Assembly: GCA_009760885.1 (NCBI GenBank)
Contig: CM019713.1
Location: 2,809,031-2,873,030, forward strand
Direction: 5' to 3'
DNA from: Achatina immaculata
Lineage: Eukaryota > Mollusca > Gastropoda > Stylommatophora > Achatinidae
DNA length: 64,000 nt
Shown here: positions 1-9,867 of the stretch, piece after piece
Layout of the letters: each line of letters begins with the position of its first letter
How positions within the stretch are numbered: the first letter of the stretch is position 1
Translations under genes and position numbers: made by a program
The notes under the pieces: generated by a model
Told to the model about the DNA's origin: nothing
The model's database searches: none
Seen by the model: the letters and a program-made list of their open reading frames with translations, nothing else

Positions 1-1263
1 TCCTCAGAGATTGCAGGAACTGGAGAGGCATCACACTCCTGCCACTCACCAGCAAAATATTTTGCGGCATAATCATCAACAGAATTGTACCAGCGCTTGA
101 GGGAACAATTAGGAAAGAGCAGACAAGATTTAGGAAAGGAAGATTTTGTATTGGTCACATATTTGTACTTAGACAAATATTAGAGCCAGCAAATACGTGG
201 CATAGCACAAAAGACGCACTGTTTATATATTCTGAGAAAGCCTTCGACAGTGTCAACAGAGATGCTCAGCCAACAATAAGATAGCATGGCCTCCCTCAAA
301 AGAAAAGTGAATGTCATCAAAGTCCTAACTAGGGTTTTCAGTGCAAAGTGATCTGCGGAAAACACACATCCAACAGCTTTAGGGTACAAACAGGATTGAA
401 GAAAGGATTTTTACTATCACCAACATTATTTATCTTAGCAGTAGACTGGTTAATGAATGAGGCAACATCAGATAAACGCAGAGGATTACAATGGGCCCTC
501 AACTCTGTACTGGAGGACCTTGACTTTGCCGACGGCATTTGTCTACTATCAAGCAGGTACAAAGTCATGCAAGACAAACTAACCCAAAATGCCAACAAAA
601 ATAGGTTTAAAGATCAACGTAGGAAAGACAAAATTAATGAAGCAAAAAGTGAACAGCAGCAATATACTAAGAGTAGATAATAAGCTAGTGGAGGAGGTCA
701 GTGAATTTGTAGTAGAGTAGTGGAAGTTGGAGACAGTACAGAGGACATCAACAACAGACTTACTAGAGCAAACCAGGTTTTTGCAGTGCTTCAAACTATG
801 TGAAAAAAAAATGAGCATGGAGACGAAAATCAGGATATTTAAGAGTAATGTTCTAAGTATACTACTCTATGGAAGTGAATGCTGGAAAATCACCAAACCT
901 ATAGAAAACAAGCTGAATTCTTTCTAGACAAAATGTTTACGAAGAATTAGAAGAACATTTTGACAAAACACCATAAGAAGCAACATCATGTTGGCAGAAA
1001 TGTAAATGAAGCCACCGGCAACAGTTATTGAGGAAAGATGCCGGCGAAGGTTGGGACATGTGCTCTGGATGATTGACGACTCACTGCTAAAAATAGCACT
1101 AAGATGGACACTACAGGGGAACAGAAGTAAGAGTAGGCCAAAGGAGACATGGAGAAGAACAAGAGAGAGGATATTGAGCAATAAAGGGCTCACCTGGGCA
1201 AGAGCGGGAAAAAAGGCAAAGGACAGAAGTTTGTGGAAAACCTTTGCGGAAGCCCCATGTGCC

Positions 1264-1266
<3 letters not shown>
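1..1266 (+). mobile_element. LINE family C, 5'-cut by window edge, degenerate RT and C-terminus
   Basis: The translation keeps the reverse transcriptase blocks in order despite stops and frameshifts: a NWRGI.LLP..SK block at the window start, a degraded KAFDSVNRD palm block near 235-260, the LSPTLFILAVDWLM block (415-460) and LDFADGICLLSS (515-550), where the second catalytic Asp of FADD has become Gly. A C-terminal block follows at about 1006-1266 (LGHVLWM, then a Lys/Arg-rich RPKETWRR segment). The same family occurs reversed at 33085-33375 and 54589-56599, and those copies confirm the reading. It is dead. No RNase H is seen. The clade is not settled; it is a LINE with an endonuclease-RT type RT. 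Confidence 0.85.

Positions 1267-1312
<46 letters not shown>
1267..1312 (+). repeat. (GA)n tail of LINE family C
   Basis: An uninterrupted GA run follows directly after the conserved C-terminal codons. The two other family C copies also end in GA-rich (CT on the plus strand) tails, so this microsatellite is probably the element's own 3' tail. Confidence 0.8.
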
Positions 1313-1315
<3 letters not shown>

Positions 1316-1544
1316 ATTTAATTTTATTTGCGGGGCATATAAGCTTTCGTTCGAGGCATGACTTCTGTGTGTGTGCCCTGCCTCTCAGCTTAGAGGGACC
1401 ATTGCTGCAGATTGTGTTGTTATTTCACTCTCTATCTTTCCTTTTTTATTTCTTTTTTTAGTTTGGCTTTGCACTGATGTGTGTATAAGGGAAATATGAC
1501 AGTGTGTTGGCTGACGAATAACTATTGCCCCTTATACATGTCAG
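1313..1544. other. Unassigned spacer
   Basis: No gene or repeat recognised between the LINE tail and the first minisatellite. Confidence 0.5.
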
Positions 1545-1955
1545 ACATTCACACTTATACTAGACATACAACCAACACTGACTTTCTACAACATTCACAT
1601 TTATACTAGACATACAACCAACACTGACTTTCTACAACATTCACATTTATACTAGACATACAACCAACACTGACTTTCTACAACATTCACATTTATACTA
1701 GACATACAACCAACACTGACTTTCTACAACATTCACATTTATACTAGACATACAACCAACACTGACTTTCTACAACATTCACATTTATACTAGACATACA
1801 ACCAACACTGACTTTCTACAACATTCACATTTATACTAGACATACAACCAACACTGACTTTCTACAACATTCACATTTATACTAGACATACAACCAACAC
1901 TGACTTTCTACAACATTCACATTTATACTAGACATACAACCAACACTGACTTTCT
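1545..1955. repeat. Minisatellite, 46-bp unit, about 9 copies
   Basis: Near-identical head-to-tail units, each with a CATACAACCAACACTGAC core. Only the first unit shows a visible difference (CACACTTATAC against CACATTTATAC), so the array is young or well homogenised. Confidence 0.95.
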
Positions 1956-2032
1956 GGCGTGTGGATCAAATATAGTAAAGACACAAAATATAATAACCTG
2001 CACCGTTTTTATTTCAAATCTCATACAAGTGT

Positions 2033-2533
2033 ATGTGAACTCAGCCTAGAACATGTAAACTTGGCCTAGAACATGTGAACTCAGCCTAGAACATGTAAAC
2101 TTGGCCTAGAACATGTGAACTCAGCCTAGAACATGTGAACTCAGCCTAGAACATGTGAACTCAGCCTAGAACATGTGAACTCAGCCTAGAACATGTGAAC
2201 TCAGCCTAGAACATGTGAACTCAGCCTAGAACATGTGAACTTAGCCTAGAACATGTGAACTCAGCCTAGAACATGTGAACTTAACCTAGAACATGTGAAC
2301 TCAGCCTAGAACATGTGAACTCAGCCTAGAACACGTGAACTTAGCCTAGAACATGTGAACTCAGCCTAGAACATGTGAACTTAACCTAGAACATGTGAAC
2401 TCAGCCTAGAACATGTGAACTCAGTCTAGAACATGTGAACTCAGCCTAGAACACGTGAACGTAGCCTAGAACATGTGAACTCAGCCTAGAACATGTGAAC
2501 TCAGCCTAGAACATGTAAACTTAGCCTAGAACA
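2033..2533. repeat. Minisatellite, 20-bp unit, about 25 copies
   Basis: Tandem ACATGTGAACTCAGCCTAGA units with scattered variants (AACTTAGCC, AACTTAACC, ACACGTG). Variants recur at intervals, suggesting higher-order units of several monomers. Confidence 0.95.
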
Positions 2534-2706
2534 GACTATTGACACAGTCCTTCATTAACCTTTACAAGAATCTACATGTTCATATATTTAGCAATTATAT
2601 GCTTTTAAAAATTTACATCTGAACTTAAAAAAAAACTGTTTTCTTGACGTATCGCTCACTTCATAATTTCACTCACTTGCTAGATGTAGACTTATAACAA
2701 GCACTA
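2534..2706. other. Unassigned spacer between minisatellites
   Basis: AT-rich, with no recognised feature. Confidence 0.5.
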
Positions 2707-3492
2707 TGTCCCCATGACTTATTAAATATATTATGTCCTCTGACTTATTAAACATATTATGTCCTCTGACAAATTAAGCGTATTAACGTATTAAACATAT
2801 GATGTCCTCATGACACATTAAACATATGATGTCCTCATGGCACATTAAACATATGATGTCCTCATGACACATTAAACATATGATGTCCTCATGACACATT
2901 AAACATATGATGTCCTCATGGCTCATTAAACGCATTATGTCCTCTGATAAATTAAGCGTATTAAACATATTATGTCCTCATGACACATTAAACGTATTAT
3001 GTCCTCATGACACATTAAACGTATGTCTTCATGACACATTAAACGTATTATGTCCTCATGACACATTAAACGCATTATGTCATCTGACAAATTAAGCGTA
3101 TTAAACATATTATGTCCTCATGACACATTAAACGTATTAGGTTCTCATGACACATTAAACATATTATGTCCTCATGACACATTAAACGTATTATGTCCTC
3201 ATGACACATTAAACATATTATGTCCTCATGACACATTAAACATATTATGTCCTCATGACACATTAAACGTATTATGTTCTCATGACACATTAAACGTATT
3301 ATGTTCTCATGGCACATTAAACGTATTATGTTCTCATGACACATTAAACGTATTATGTCCTCATGACACATTAAACGTATTATGTTCTCATGACACATTA
3401 AACATATTATGTCCTCATGACACATTAAACGTATTATGTCCTCATGATTTATTGAACGTGTTATGTCCCCTGATTTATTAAACTTATGTATG
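2707..3492. repeat. Minisatellite, 27-bp unit, about 28 copies
   Basis: Units read ACACATTAAACGTATTATGTC plus CTCATG. Because 27 is a multiple of three, long open frames arise on both strands (repeating MCHEDIICL and HDTLNVLCP). They are a by-product of the unit length, not genes. Confidence 0.95.
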
Positions 3493-3532
3493 TCCTCGTG
3501 AACCTAGGAAAGGCCTTCTAATTCACTGCATC

Positions 3533-4635
3533 GACTTCCCTCAAAGGTCGAGTGTGGTGGATGCGGGCAAACCTGAAAATACGGTAAATCTTCTGTTTCT
3601 CGTGTGTACATAAAGGTCTGGGGTTTAGGAAGACTTTTTATTTTTAAATGTGACAGATAAAAGGGAGGCGACTGCGGTAAAACTGGTTTAAGTAATGAAG
3701 GTAGATAGATTTGTATGGTGCAGTTTTACAAAGTGGCAGAGGGAGTGAGTAAAGTGAGCAAAAACGAATAGAAAGTAGGAGAATGTATAAATGAAAAACA
3801 ATCGGATGTTGTATGTTTTTCATTTATACATTCTCATACTTTCTATTCTTTTTTTTTCTCACTTTACTCACTCCTTTTGCCACTTTGTAAAACTGCACCA
3901 TACACCTCTATCTACCTTTATGATTTTTAAATAGCTCTTTTTCCTATGTGAAGAATTGGTTATGAAAAAGGAAATGTCTGCTTTTGTTCACTTGAGTAAG
4001 TGCATGTGTGTGTATGTGTGTGTGTGTTTATTGTATTTTATTTCATGTCTCTCAGCTTCGGTGTTAATTATGTTTGTTATATGAGCAGCATATTTGTGGG
4101 ATGCCTGGAACAAAGTGAAAGGTGTATGACAAAGGGCAGAATGTCAGACGGGACCTGCGTGCCCAATTCTTAACCCTTTGGAAATAAAGGTCAGTCAATC
4201 AGACTCTACAGCTTCTTTAGTTGTTTTAGCTTCTGAAGAGCGGTACATGTTCTCCTTTTAATCTCCCTCATTGTATCTCCATTATTAGTAATTGTCAACG
4301 ATTTTGAAAACTCAACACCACATCCAGTTTCTCCTTGTAATATATATATATTTTTTTTCAGTTGCAATATTTATTTTGTTAGTTCTCATCAATTTAGTTT
4401 TCTTTGCATTGAGATAAACTTTTTTGTTCTTCGTCATTCTTACGGACTGGCATAATTAGTTTCTCACAGAAATTAATTAGTTAACGAGAAATGTCAGAAA
4501 AGATGCAGACAAAGAACATTACGATGTCATAAAACATTAAAGGTTATGAAATACCAGAGATTTGATATGCCAATGGCACAATATTACTATCCACAATACA
4601 AAAAAAAAATGACCATTCAATTAAAAAAATACATT
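3533..4635. repeat. 1.1-kb repeat unit U1
   Basis: This unit repeats almost exactly at 4636-5739 and from its internal hairpin onward at 6512-7431. It contains a fold-back (3698-3918), a TG-rich stretch, and a LINE family D-like 3' end around 4070-4200 (GGGCAGAATGTCAGACGGG ending near GGAAATAAAGGTCAGTC). No reading frame stands out. Confidence 0.9.
3698..3918. repeat. Fold-back element, copy 1 (~100-bp arms)
   Basis: The left arm starts AAGGTAGATAGATTTGTATGG and the right arm ends with its complement; the inner arms meet around CAATCGGATG. Pairing is interrupted by few mismatches (for example GAGGGAGTGAG against CTCACTCCTTTT). No ORF. It resembles a fold-back MITE. Confidence 0.85.
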
Positions 4636-5739
4636 GACTTCCCTCAAAGGTCGAGTGTGGTGGATGCGGGCAAACCTGAAAATACGGTAAATCTTCTGAT
4701 TCTCGTGTGTACATAAAGGTCTGGGGTTTAGGAAGACTTTTTATTTTTAAATGTGACAGATAAAAGGGAGGCGACTGCGGTAAAACTGGTTTAAGTAATG
4801 AAGGTAGATAGATTTGTATGGTGCAGTTTTACAAAGTGGCAGAGGGAGTGAGTAAAGTGAGCAAAAACGAATAGAAAGTAGGAGAATGTATAAATGAAAA
4901 ACAATCGGATGTTGTATGTTTTTCATTTATACATTCTCATACTTTATATTCTTTTTTTTCTCACTTTACTCACTCCTTTTGCCACTTTGTAAAACTGCAC
5001 CATACACCTCTATCTACCTTTATGATTTTTAAATAGCTCTTTTTCCTATGTGAAGAATTGGTTATGAAAAAGGAAATGTCTGCTTTTGTTCACTTGAGTA
5101 CGTGCATGTGTGTGTATGTATGTGTGTGTGTGTTTATTGTATTTTATTTTTATGTCTCTCAACTTCGGTGTTAATTATGTTTGTTATATGAGCAGCATAT
5201 TTGTGGGATGCCTGGAACAAAGTGAAAGGTGTATGACAAAGGGCAGAATGTCAGACGGGACCTGCGTGCCCAATTCTTAACCCTTTGGAAATAAAGATCA
5301 GTCAATCAGCCTCTACAGCTTCTTTAGTTGTTTTAGCTTCTGAAGAGCGGTACATGTTCTCCTTTTAACCTCCCTCATTGTATCTCCATTATTAGTAATT
5401 GTCAACGATTTTGAAAACTCAACACCACATCCAGTTTCTCCTTGTAATATATATATATATTTTTTTCAGTTGCAATATTTATTTTGTTAGTTCTCATCAA
5501 TTTAGTTTTCTTTGCATTGAGATAAACGTTTTGTTCTTCGTCATTCTTACGGACTGACATAATTAGTTTCTCACAGAAATTAATTAGTTAACGAGAAATG
5601 TCAGAAAAAATGCAGACAAAGAACATTACGATGTCATAAAACATTAAAGGTTATGAAATACCAGAGATTTGATATGCCGATGGCACAATATTACTATCCA
5701 CAATACAAAAAAATGACCATTCAATTAAAAAAATACATT
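4636..5739. repeat. 1.1-kb repeat unit U2
   Basis: Tandem copy of U1 with a few percent difference: an extra TATG in the TG tract, ATTTTTATG for ATTTCATG, and CAACTTCGG for CAGCTTCGG. It holds fold-back copy 2 (4801-5020) and the family D-like 3' end at about 5172-5310. Confidence 0.9.
4801..5020. repeat. Fold-back element, copy 2
   Basis: Same arms and loop as at 3698-3918, differing at a handful of bases (for example CTTTATATTC for CTTTCTATTC). Confidence 0.85.
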
Positions 5740-6511
5740 GAAACACAAAGCATGGATGGTAAAAGTGAGTTGTTAAATGATGTGTACACTCCAAACTGAG
5801 CAGTTGTGTAGAAGCATTGGATTTTACTGAGAAAATGGATCATAGCATTGAAATGAGGATTAGCAGAAGAATAAGATGTATTTCATGAAGTACTAAGTGA
5901 ACTGAAATTCAAAATAGAAATAATGAAAATAATGAAAAAAAAAACCGTAACAATCAAATAGCTAAAATTATGTACTCACATCAAGAGGAATAATAATACA
6001 GTAATGATAGCCATACTCAATGGAAAAAGAACAAAAGCATGACAACGATGTAGATGGAAGACCAATATAAAGAGGTATACATGATTCAGTCTAACTATAT
6101 GCATGGCTAAAATGATTAACTTAAAACGGTTTTCTCTTGGAATACCTGTGTCTCTTCGCTCGTTTGTTAAAATTTGCATGATCCGCACTACCATCATATA
6201 CACTACGTTGTTTAGGCTGTGAATATATGGAATACAAGATATAAGAAAAAGACATTTACTTGTGTGTCAAGCAACACGTAGAGAGGTAAATAAATGTATG
6301 AATTTATAGAACACATGTTACTATGTAATAGAGATGTAAACGTTCCCCTACTATGAATTAGTTAGAAAACAGTTTCAGACAGACAGACAGACAGATAGAC
6401 AGACAGACAGACATACTATGAACAACGAAGTTCTCTATTTCTCTAATAACGCGTGTGTTTTGCCCTCTCTCTCCTTCCTCTTGTGTGTGGATGTGTATGT
6501 TGTGTGTGTGT
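5740..6511. repeat. Repeat module T, copy 1
   Basis: This ~770-bp module follows U2 and recurs as 7432-8180 after U3. It ends in a (CAGA)n run (6376-6410) and a TG run. Short frames inside (reverse strand 5976-6203 and 7664-7891) are similar in both copies only because the DNA is duplicated. Confidence 0.85.
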
Positions 6512-6713
6512 GGTGCAGTTTTACAAAGTGGCAGAGGGAGTGAGTAAAGTGAGCAAAAACGAATAGAAAGTAGGAGAATGTATAAATGAAAAACAATCGG
6601 ATGTTGTATGTTTTTCATTTATACATTCTCATACTTTCTATTCTTTTTTTTTCTCACTTTACTCACTCCTTTTGCCACTTTGTAAAACTGCACCATACAC
6701 CTCTATCTACCTT
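6511..6713. repeat. Fold-back element, copy 3, left end trimmed
   Basis: Same hairpin as the two other copies, but the outer ~13 bases of the left arm are replaced by TG repeat. Confidence 0.8.
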
Positions 6714-7431
6714 TATGATTTTTAAATAGCTCTTTTTCCTATGTGAAGAATTGGTTATGAAAAAGGAAATGTCTGCTTTTGTTCACTTGAGTAAGTGCAT
6801 GTGTGTGTATGTGTGTGTGTGTTTATTGTATTTTATTTCATGTCTCTCAGCTTCGGTGTTAATTATGTTTGTTATATGAGCAGCATATTTGTGGGATGCC
6901 TGGAACAAAGTGAAAGGTGTATGACAAAGGGCAGAATGTCAGACGGGACCTGCGTGCCCAATTCTTAACCCTTTGGAAATAAAGGTCAGTCAATCAGACT
7001 CTACAGCTTCTTTAGTTGTTTTAGCTTCTGAAGAGCGGTACATGTTCTCCTTTTAATCTCCCTCATTGTATCTCCATTATTAGTAATTGTCAACGATTTT
7101 GAAAACTCAACACCACATCCAGTTTCTCCTTGTAATATATATATATTTTTTTTCAGTTGCAATATTTATTTTGTTAGTTCTCATCAATTTAGTTTTCTTT
7201 GCATTGAGATAAACTTTTTTGTTCTTCGTCATTCTTACGGACTGGCATAATTAGTTTCTCACAGAAATTAATTAGTTAACGAGAAATGTCAGAAAAGATG
7301 CAGACAAAGAACATTACGATGTCATAAAACATTAAAGGTTATGAAATACCAGAGATTTGATATGCCAATGGCACAATATTACTATCCACAATACAAAAAA
7401 AAAATGACCATTCAATTAAAAAAATACATTG
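6511..7431. repeat. Partial 1.1-kb unit U3 starting at the hairpin
   Basis: It matches U1 from its fold-back onward (3719-4635) and lacks everything 5' of the hairpin. It is closer to U1 than to U2, for instance in the TG tract and CAGCTTCGG. The breakpoint joins a TG microsatellite to the hairpin base. Confidence 0.9.
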
Positions 7432-8180
7432 AAACACAAAGCATGGATGGTAAAAGTGAGTTGTTAAATGATGTGTACACTCCTAACTGAGCAGTTGTGT
7501 AGAAGCACTGGATTTTATTGAGAAAATGGATCATAGCATTGAAATGAGGATTAGCAGAAGAATAAGATGTATTTCATGAAGTACTAAATGAACTGAAATT
7601 GAAAATAGAAATAATGAAAATAATGAAAAAAAACGCAACTGTCAAATAGCTAAAATTATGTACTCACATCAAGAGGAATAATAATACAGTAATGATAGCC
7701 ATACTCAATGGGAAAAGAACAAGAGCATGACAACGATGTAGATGGAAGACCAATATAAAGAGGTATACATGATTCAGTCTAACCATATGCATGGCTAAAA
7801 TGATTAACTTAAAACGGTTTTTTCTTGGCATACCTGTGTCTCTTCGCTCGTTTGTTAAAATTTGCATGATCCGCACTACCATCATACACACTACGTTGTT
7901 TAGGCTGTGAATATATGGAATACAAGATATAAGAAAAAGACATTTACTTGTGTGTCAAGCAACACGCAGAGAGGTAAATAAATGTATGAATTTATAGAAC
8001 ACATGTTACTATGTAATAGAGATGTAAACGTTCCCCTACTATGAATTAGTTAGAAAACAGTTTCAGACAGACAGACAGACATACTATGAACAACGAAGTT
8101 CTCTATTTCTCTAATAACGCGTGTGTTTTGCCCTCTCTCTCCTTCCTCTTGTGTGTGGATGTGTATGTTGTGTGTGTGTG
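7432..8180. repeat. Repeat module T, copy 2
   Basis: Near-identical to 5740-6511, with a shorter (CAGA)n run (8066-8082). Confidence 0.85.
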
Positions 8181-8212
8181 AGTGAGTGTTTGTGAGAGAA
8201 AGAGAAAGACAT

Positions 8213-8250
<38 letters not shown>

Positions 8251-8448
8251 GTGTGAAGAATTGCTCACACAGCCTAGTCTAACATTCTGCCTCTCATCTT
8301 TAACTTTTCGATCTTTTCGAACATTTATTTCAGTTGAAATATACTAAGTGTAAAATGAGCAGACTATGAATAACATTTAACATTAAAAAAATATATTCGA
8401 ACTTTCATTCATAGTCAAAGTGGATTCAAGACGGTGTTCTTTTTGGCA
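8181..8448. other. GA-rich tract and unassigned spacer
   Basis: GA-rich microsatellite to about 8250, then AT-rich sequence without a recognised feature. Confidence 0.5.
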
Positions 8449-8738
8449 GTCGGCGAACCATAGCTAACATGCAGGTGTCAGGGTTGGCGAACCATAGCTA
8501 ACATGTAGGTGTCTGCGTTGGTGAACCATAGCTAATATGTTGGCATCAGGGTTGGCGAACCATAGCTAACACATTGGCGTCAGGGTTGGCGAACCATAGC
8601 TAACATGTAAGCGTCAGGGTTGGCGAACCATAGCTAATATGTAGGCGTCAGGGTTGGCGAACCATAGCTAACATGTAGGCGTCAAGGTTGTGGAACCATA
8701 GCTAACATGTAGGCGTCAGGGTTGGGGAACCACAGCTG
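8449..8738. repeat. Minisatellite, ~34-bp unit, about 8 copies
   Basis: Units carry GGCGAACCATAGCTAACATG followed by a variable TAGGCGTCAGGGTT. The same core occurs singly at 41585-41625, at the edge of a dispersed element that also resembles 8740-8960. Confidence 0.9.
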
Positions 8739-8972
8739 ACAAAGGCCCTGTGCCAACTCTCTCTTGGTACCCCCAGCAACAGGCCTAGTCTTCCTAACCG
8801 GGTAGGAATTACCTCAATCCCTTGGTGGTGGATTTTGCTAAAGATGTACTTAACATCCCCTGTTTTTAGCTGCACTCAGAGGCTGGAAAATGGCTGCCAA
8901 GGCCAGCTCCAAAACTGTGCCTCAATATCTTGCGGCATTGACCACAAAGAACAGCTGGCAGTTCCAGTGAGA
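8739..8972. repeat. Dispersed repeat also present at 41590-41840
   Basis: Shares an ordered series of short blocks with 41590-41840 (GACAAAG or ACAACAAAGACTC, CAGTCTT or AGTCTTCC, CCCCTGTTTTTAGCT or CCCTGTTTTGTAGCTTCT, CAATAGCTGCCA or AATGGCTGCCA). It is too diverged to classify. Confidence 0.5.
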
Positions 8973-9105
8973 CTGAAGAAGAAGAAGAGGAGGAGGAAGA
9001 AGAAGAAGAAGAGGAGGAGGAAGAAGAAGGAGAAGAAGAAGAAGAAGAAGAAGAAGAAAAAGAAGAAGAAGAAGAAGAAAAAGAAGAAGAAGAAGAGAAA
9101 GAAGA
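8973..9105. repeat. GAA/GAG purine tract
   Basis: Long pure purine run, AAGAAG with GAG interruptions. The Lys-rich and Ser-rich frames on the two strands are artefacts of it. Confidence 0.9.
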
Positions 9106-9158
9106 ATAAATCAAACTACATTAGGTAATTAAATACACTTTGTGTTATTATTGTCACT
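9100..9158. repeat. First unit of the GAA-flanked tandem array, split by an insertion
   Basis: Reads AATCAAACTACATTAGG up to ATTATTGTCACT and then stops. The unit's continuation (TTATAACATATTAAAAGG) is found 2 kb away at 11187. The final 12 bases (9147-9158) are duplicated at 11175-11186. Confidence 0.9.
9147..9158. repeat. Target-site duplication, left copy
   Basis: ATTATTGTCACT, identical to 11175-11186. It brackets ETS-like leader, 18S and 1.3-kb element together. Confidence 0.9.
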
Positions 9159-9645
9159 GTCAGCCGCGCAGAGCTGCGCCGACCTGCACAGCGCGGGCGG
9201 TTGCTGTTGCGCAGGCCGACCGTTCTTTTGGCGAAAAAGCGCTCTCGAGTTCCGTGCGTGGGGAGACAGGCTTTCGCTCCCTTCCCGGACGGCGAGAGTT
9301 AAGGTGTTTCGATGCAGAAGCAAGTGGTTTGTCCGTCGAGCGAAGCATGTAAACGGCTAGCCAGCCAGGTTCGTGATAACGATGTAGTACGGTTTTGTCG
9401 ACCGATGGTCTCGAAATTGGCCCATCTCTCGCAAAGAGTATCGGGTCTGCAGTAAGTAACGTGTGTTGTTTGTGGGTGGCCAGGCTTTCTTTTCCGCTCG
9501 TTAGAGCAGAGAGAGCCGCCCCCGCCGGTTAAAGGAAATGAAACGCCGCCGGGGTCGAAAGGGATCCGCTCTGAGCAGAGCGCTGTCTCCCTTGCCCCGC
9601 GTCGGTCTGTCGGCAGATATCCGACAAAGGTTCGGTGAAGAAAGC
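9159..9645 (+). other. rDNA 5' external transcribed spacer-like segment (pre-rRNA leader)
   Basis: GC-rich sequence running uninterrupted into the first base of 18S rRNA, as the 5' ETS does in an rDNA unit. It starts exactly at the target-site duplication, so it entered the locus with the 18S piece and the 1.3-kb element as one insertion. A ~33-bp part (about 9232-9264, CGCTCTCGAGTTCCGTGCGT core) is nearly identical to 23500-23535 on the other strand. The ETS identity rests only on position next to 18S. Confidence 0.65.
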
Positions 9646-9867
9646 TATCTGGTTGATCCTGCCAGTAGTCATATGCTTGTCTCAAAGATTAAGCCATGCA
9701 TGTCTAAGTTCACACTGTCTCACGGTGAAACCGCGAATGGCTCATTAAATCAGTCGAGGTTCCTTAGATGACACGATCCTACTTGGATAACTGTGGCAAT
9801 TCTAGAGCTAATACATGCTTACCAAGCTCCGACCCTCGTGGAAAGAGCGCTTTTATTAGTTCAAAAC
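9646..9867 (+). rRNA. 18S rRNA 5' fragment (first ~222 nt), displaced
   Basis: Recognisable eukaryotic small-subunit rRNA: TATCTGGTTGATCCTGCCAG, then AGTCATATGC, GCATGTCTAAG, GAATGGCTCATTAAATCAG, GGCAATTCTAGAGC and TTTTATTAGTTCAAAAC. It breaks off at TTCAAAAC, where normal 18S continues CAAT or similar, and joins the 1.3-kb element. It is a fragment, not a functional gene. A few bases differ from the usual sequence (for example CTACTTGG present, CTTACCAAGC unusual). Confidence 0.95.

Noticed and set aside
1545..1955. CRISPR-like array
   Set aside because: Units are contiguous identical 46-mers without unique spacers, in a eukaryotic context.
3075..3481. Repeat proteins on both strands (MCHEDIICL and HDTLNVLCP)
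   Set aside because: Caused by a 27-bp minisatellite whose length is a multiple of three.
8835..9128. Lys-rich protein next to the rDNA-containing insertion
   Set aside because: The Lys run is the GAA/AAG tract; the N-terminal part is a dispersed repeat.
9646..9867. Functional 18S rRNA gene
   Set aside because: Only the first ~222 nt are present and they lead into a mobile element; no 5.8S or 28S follows.
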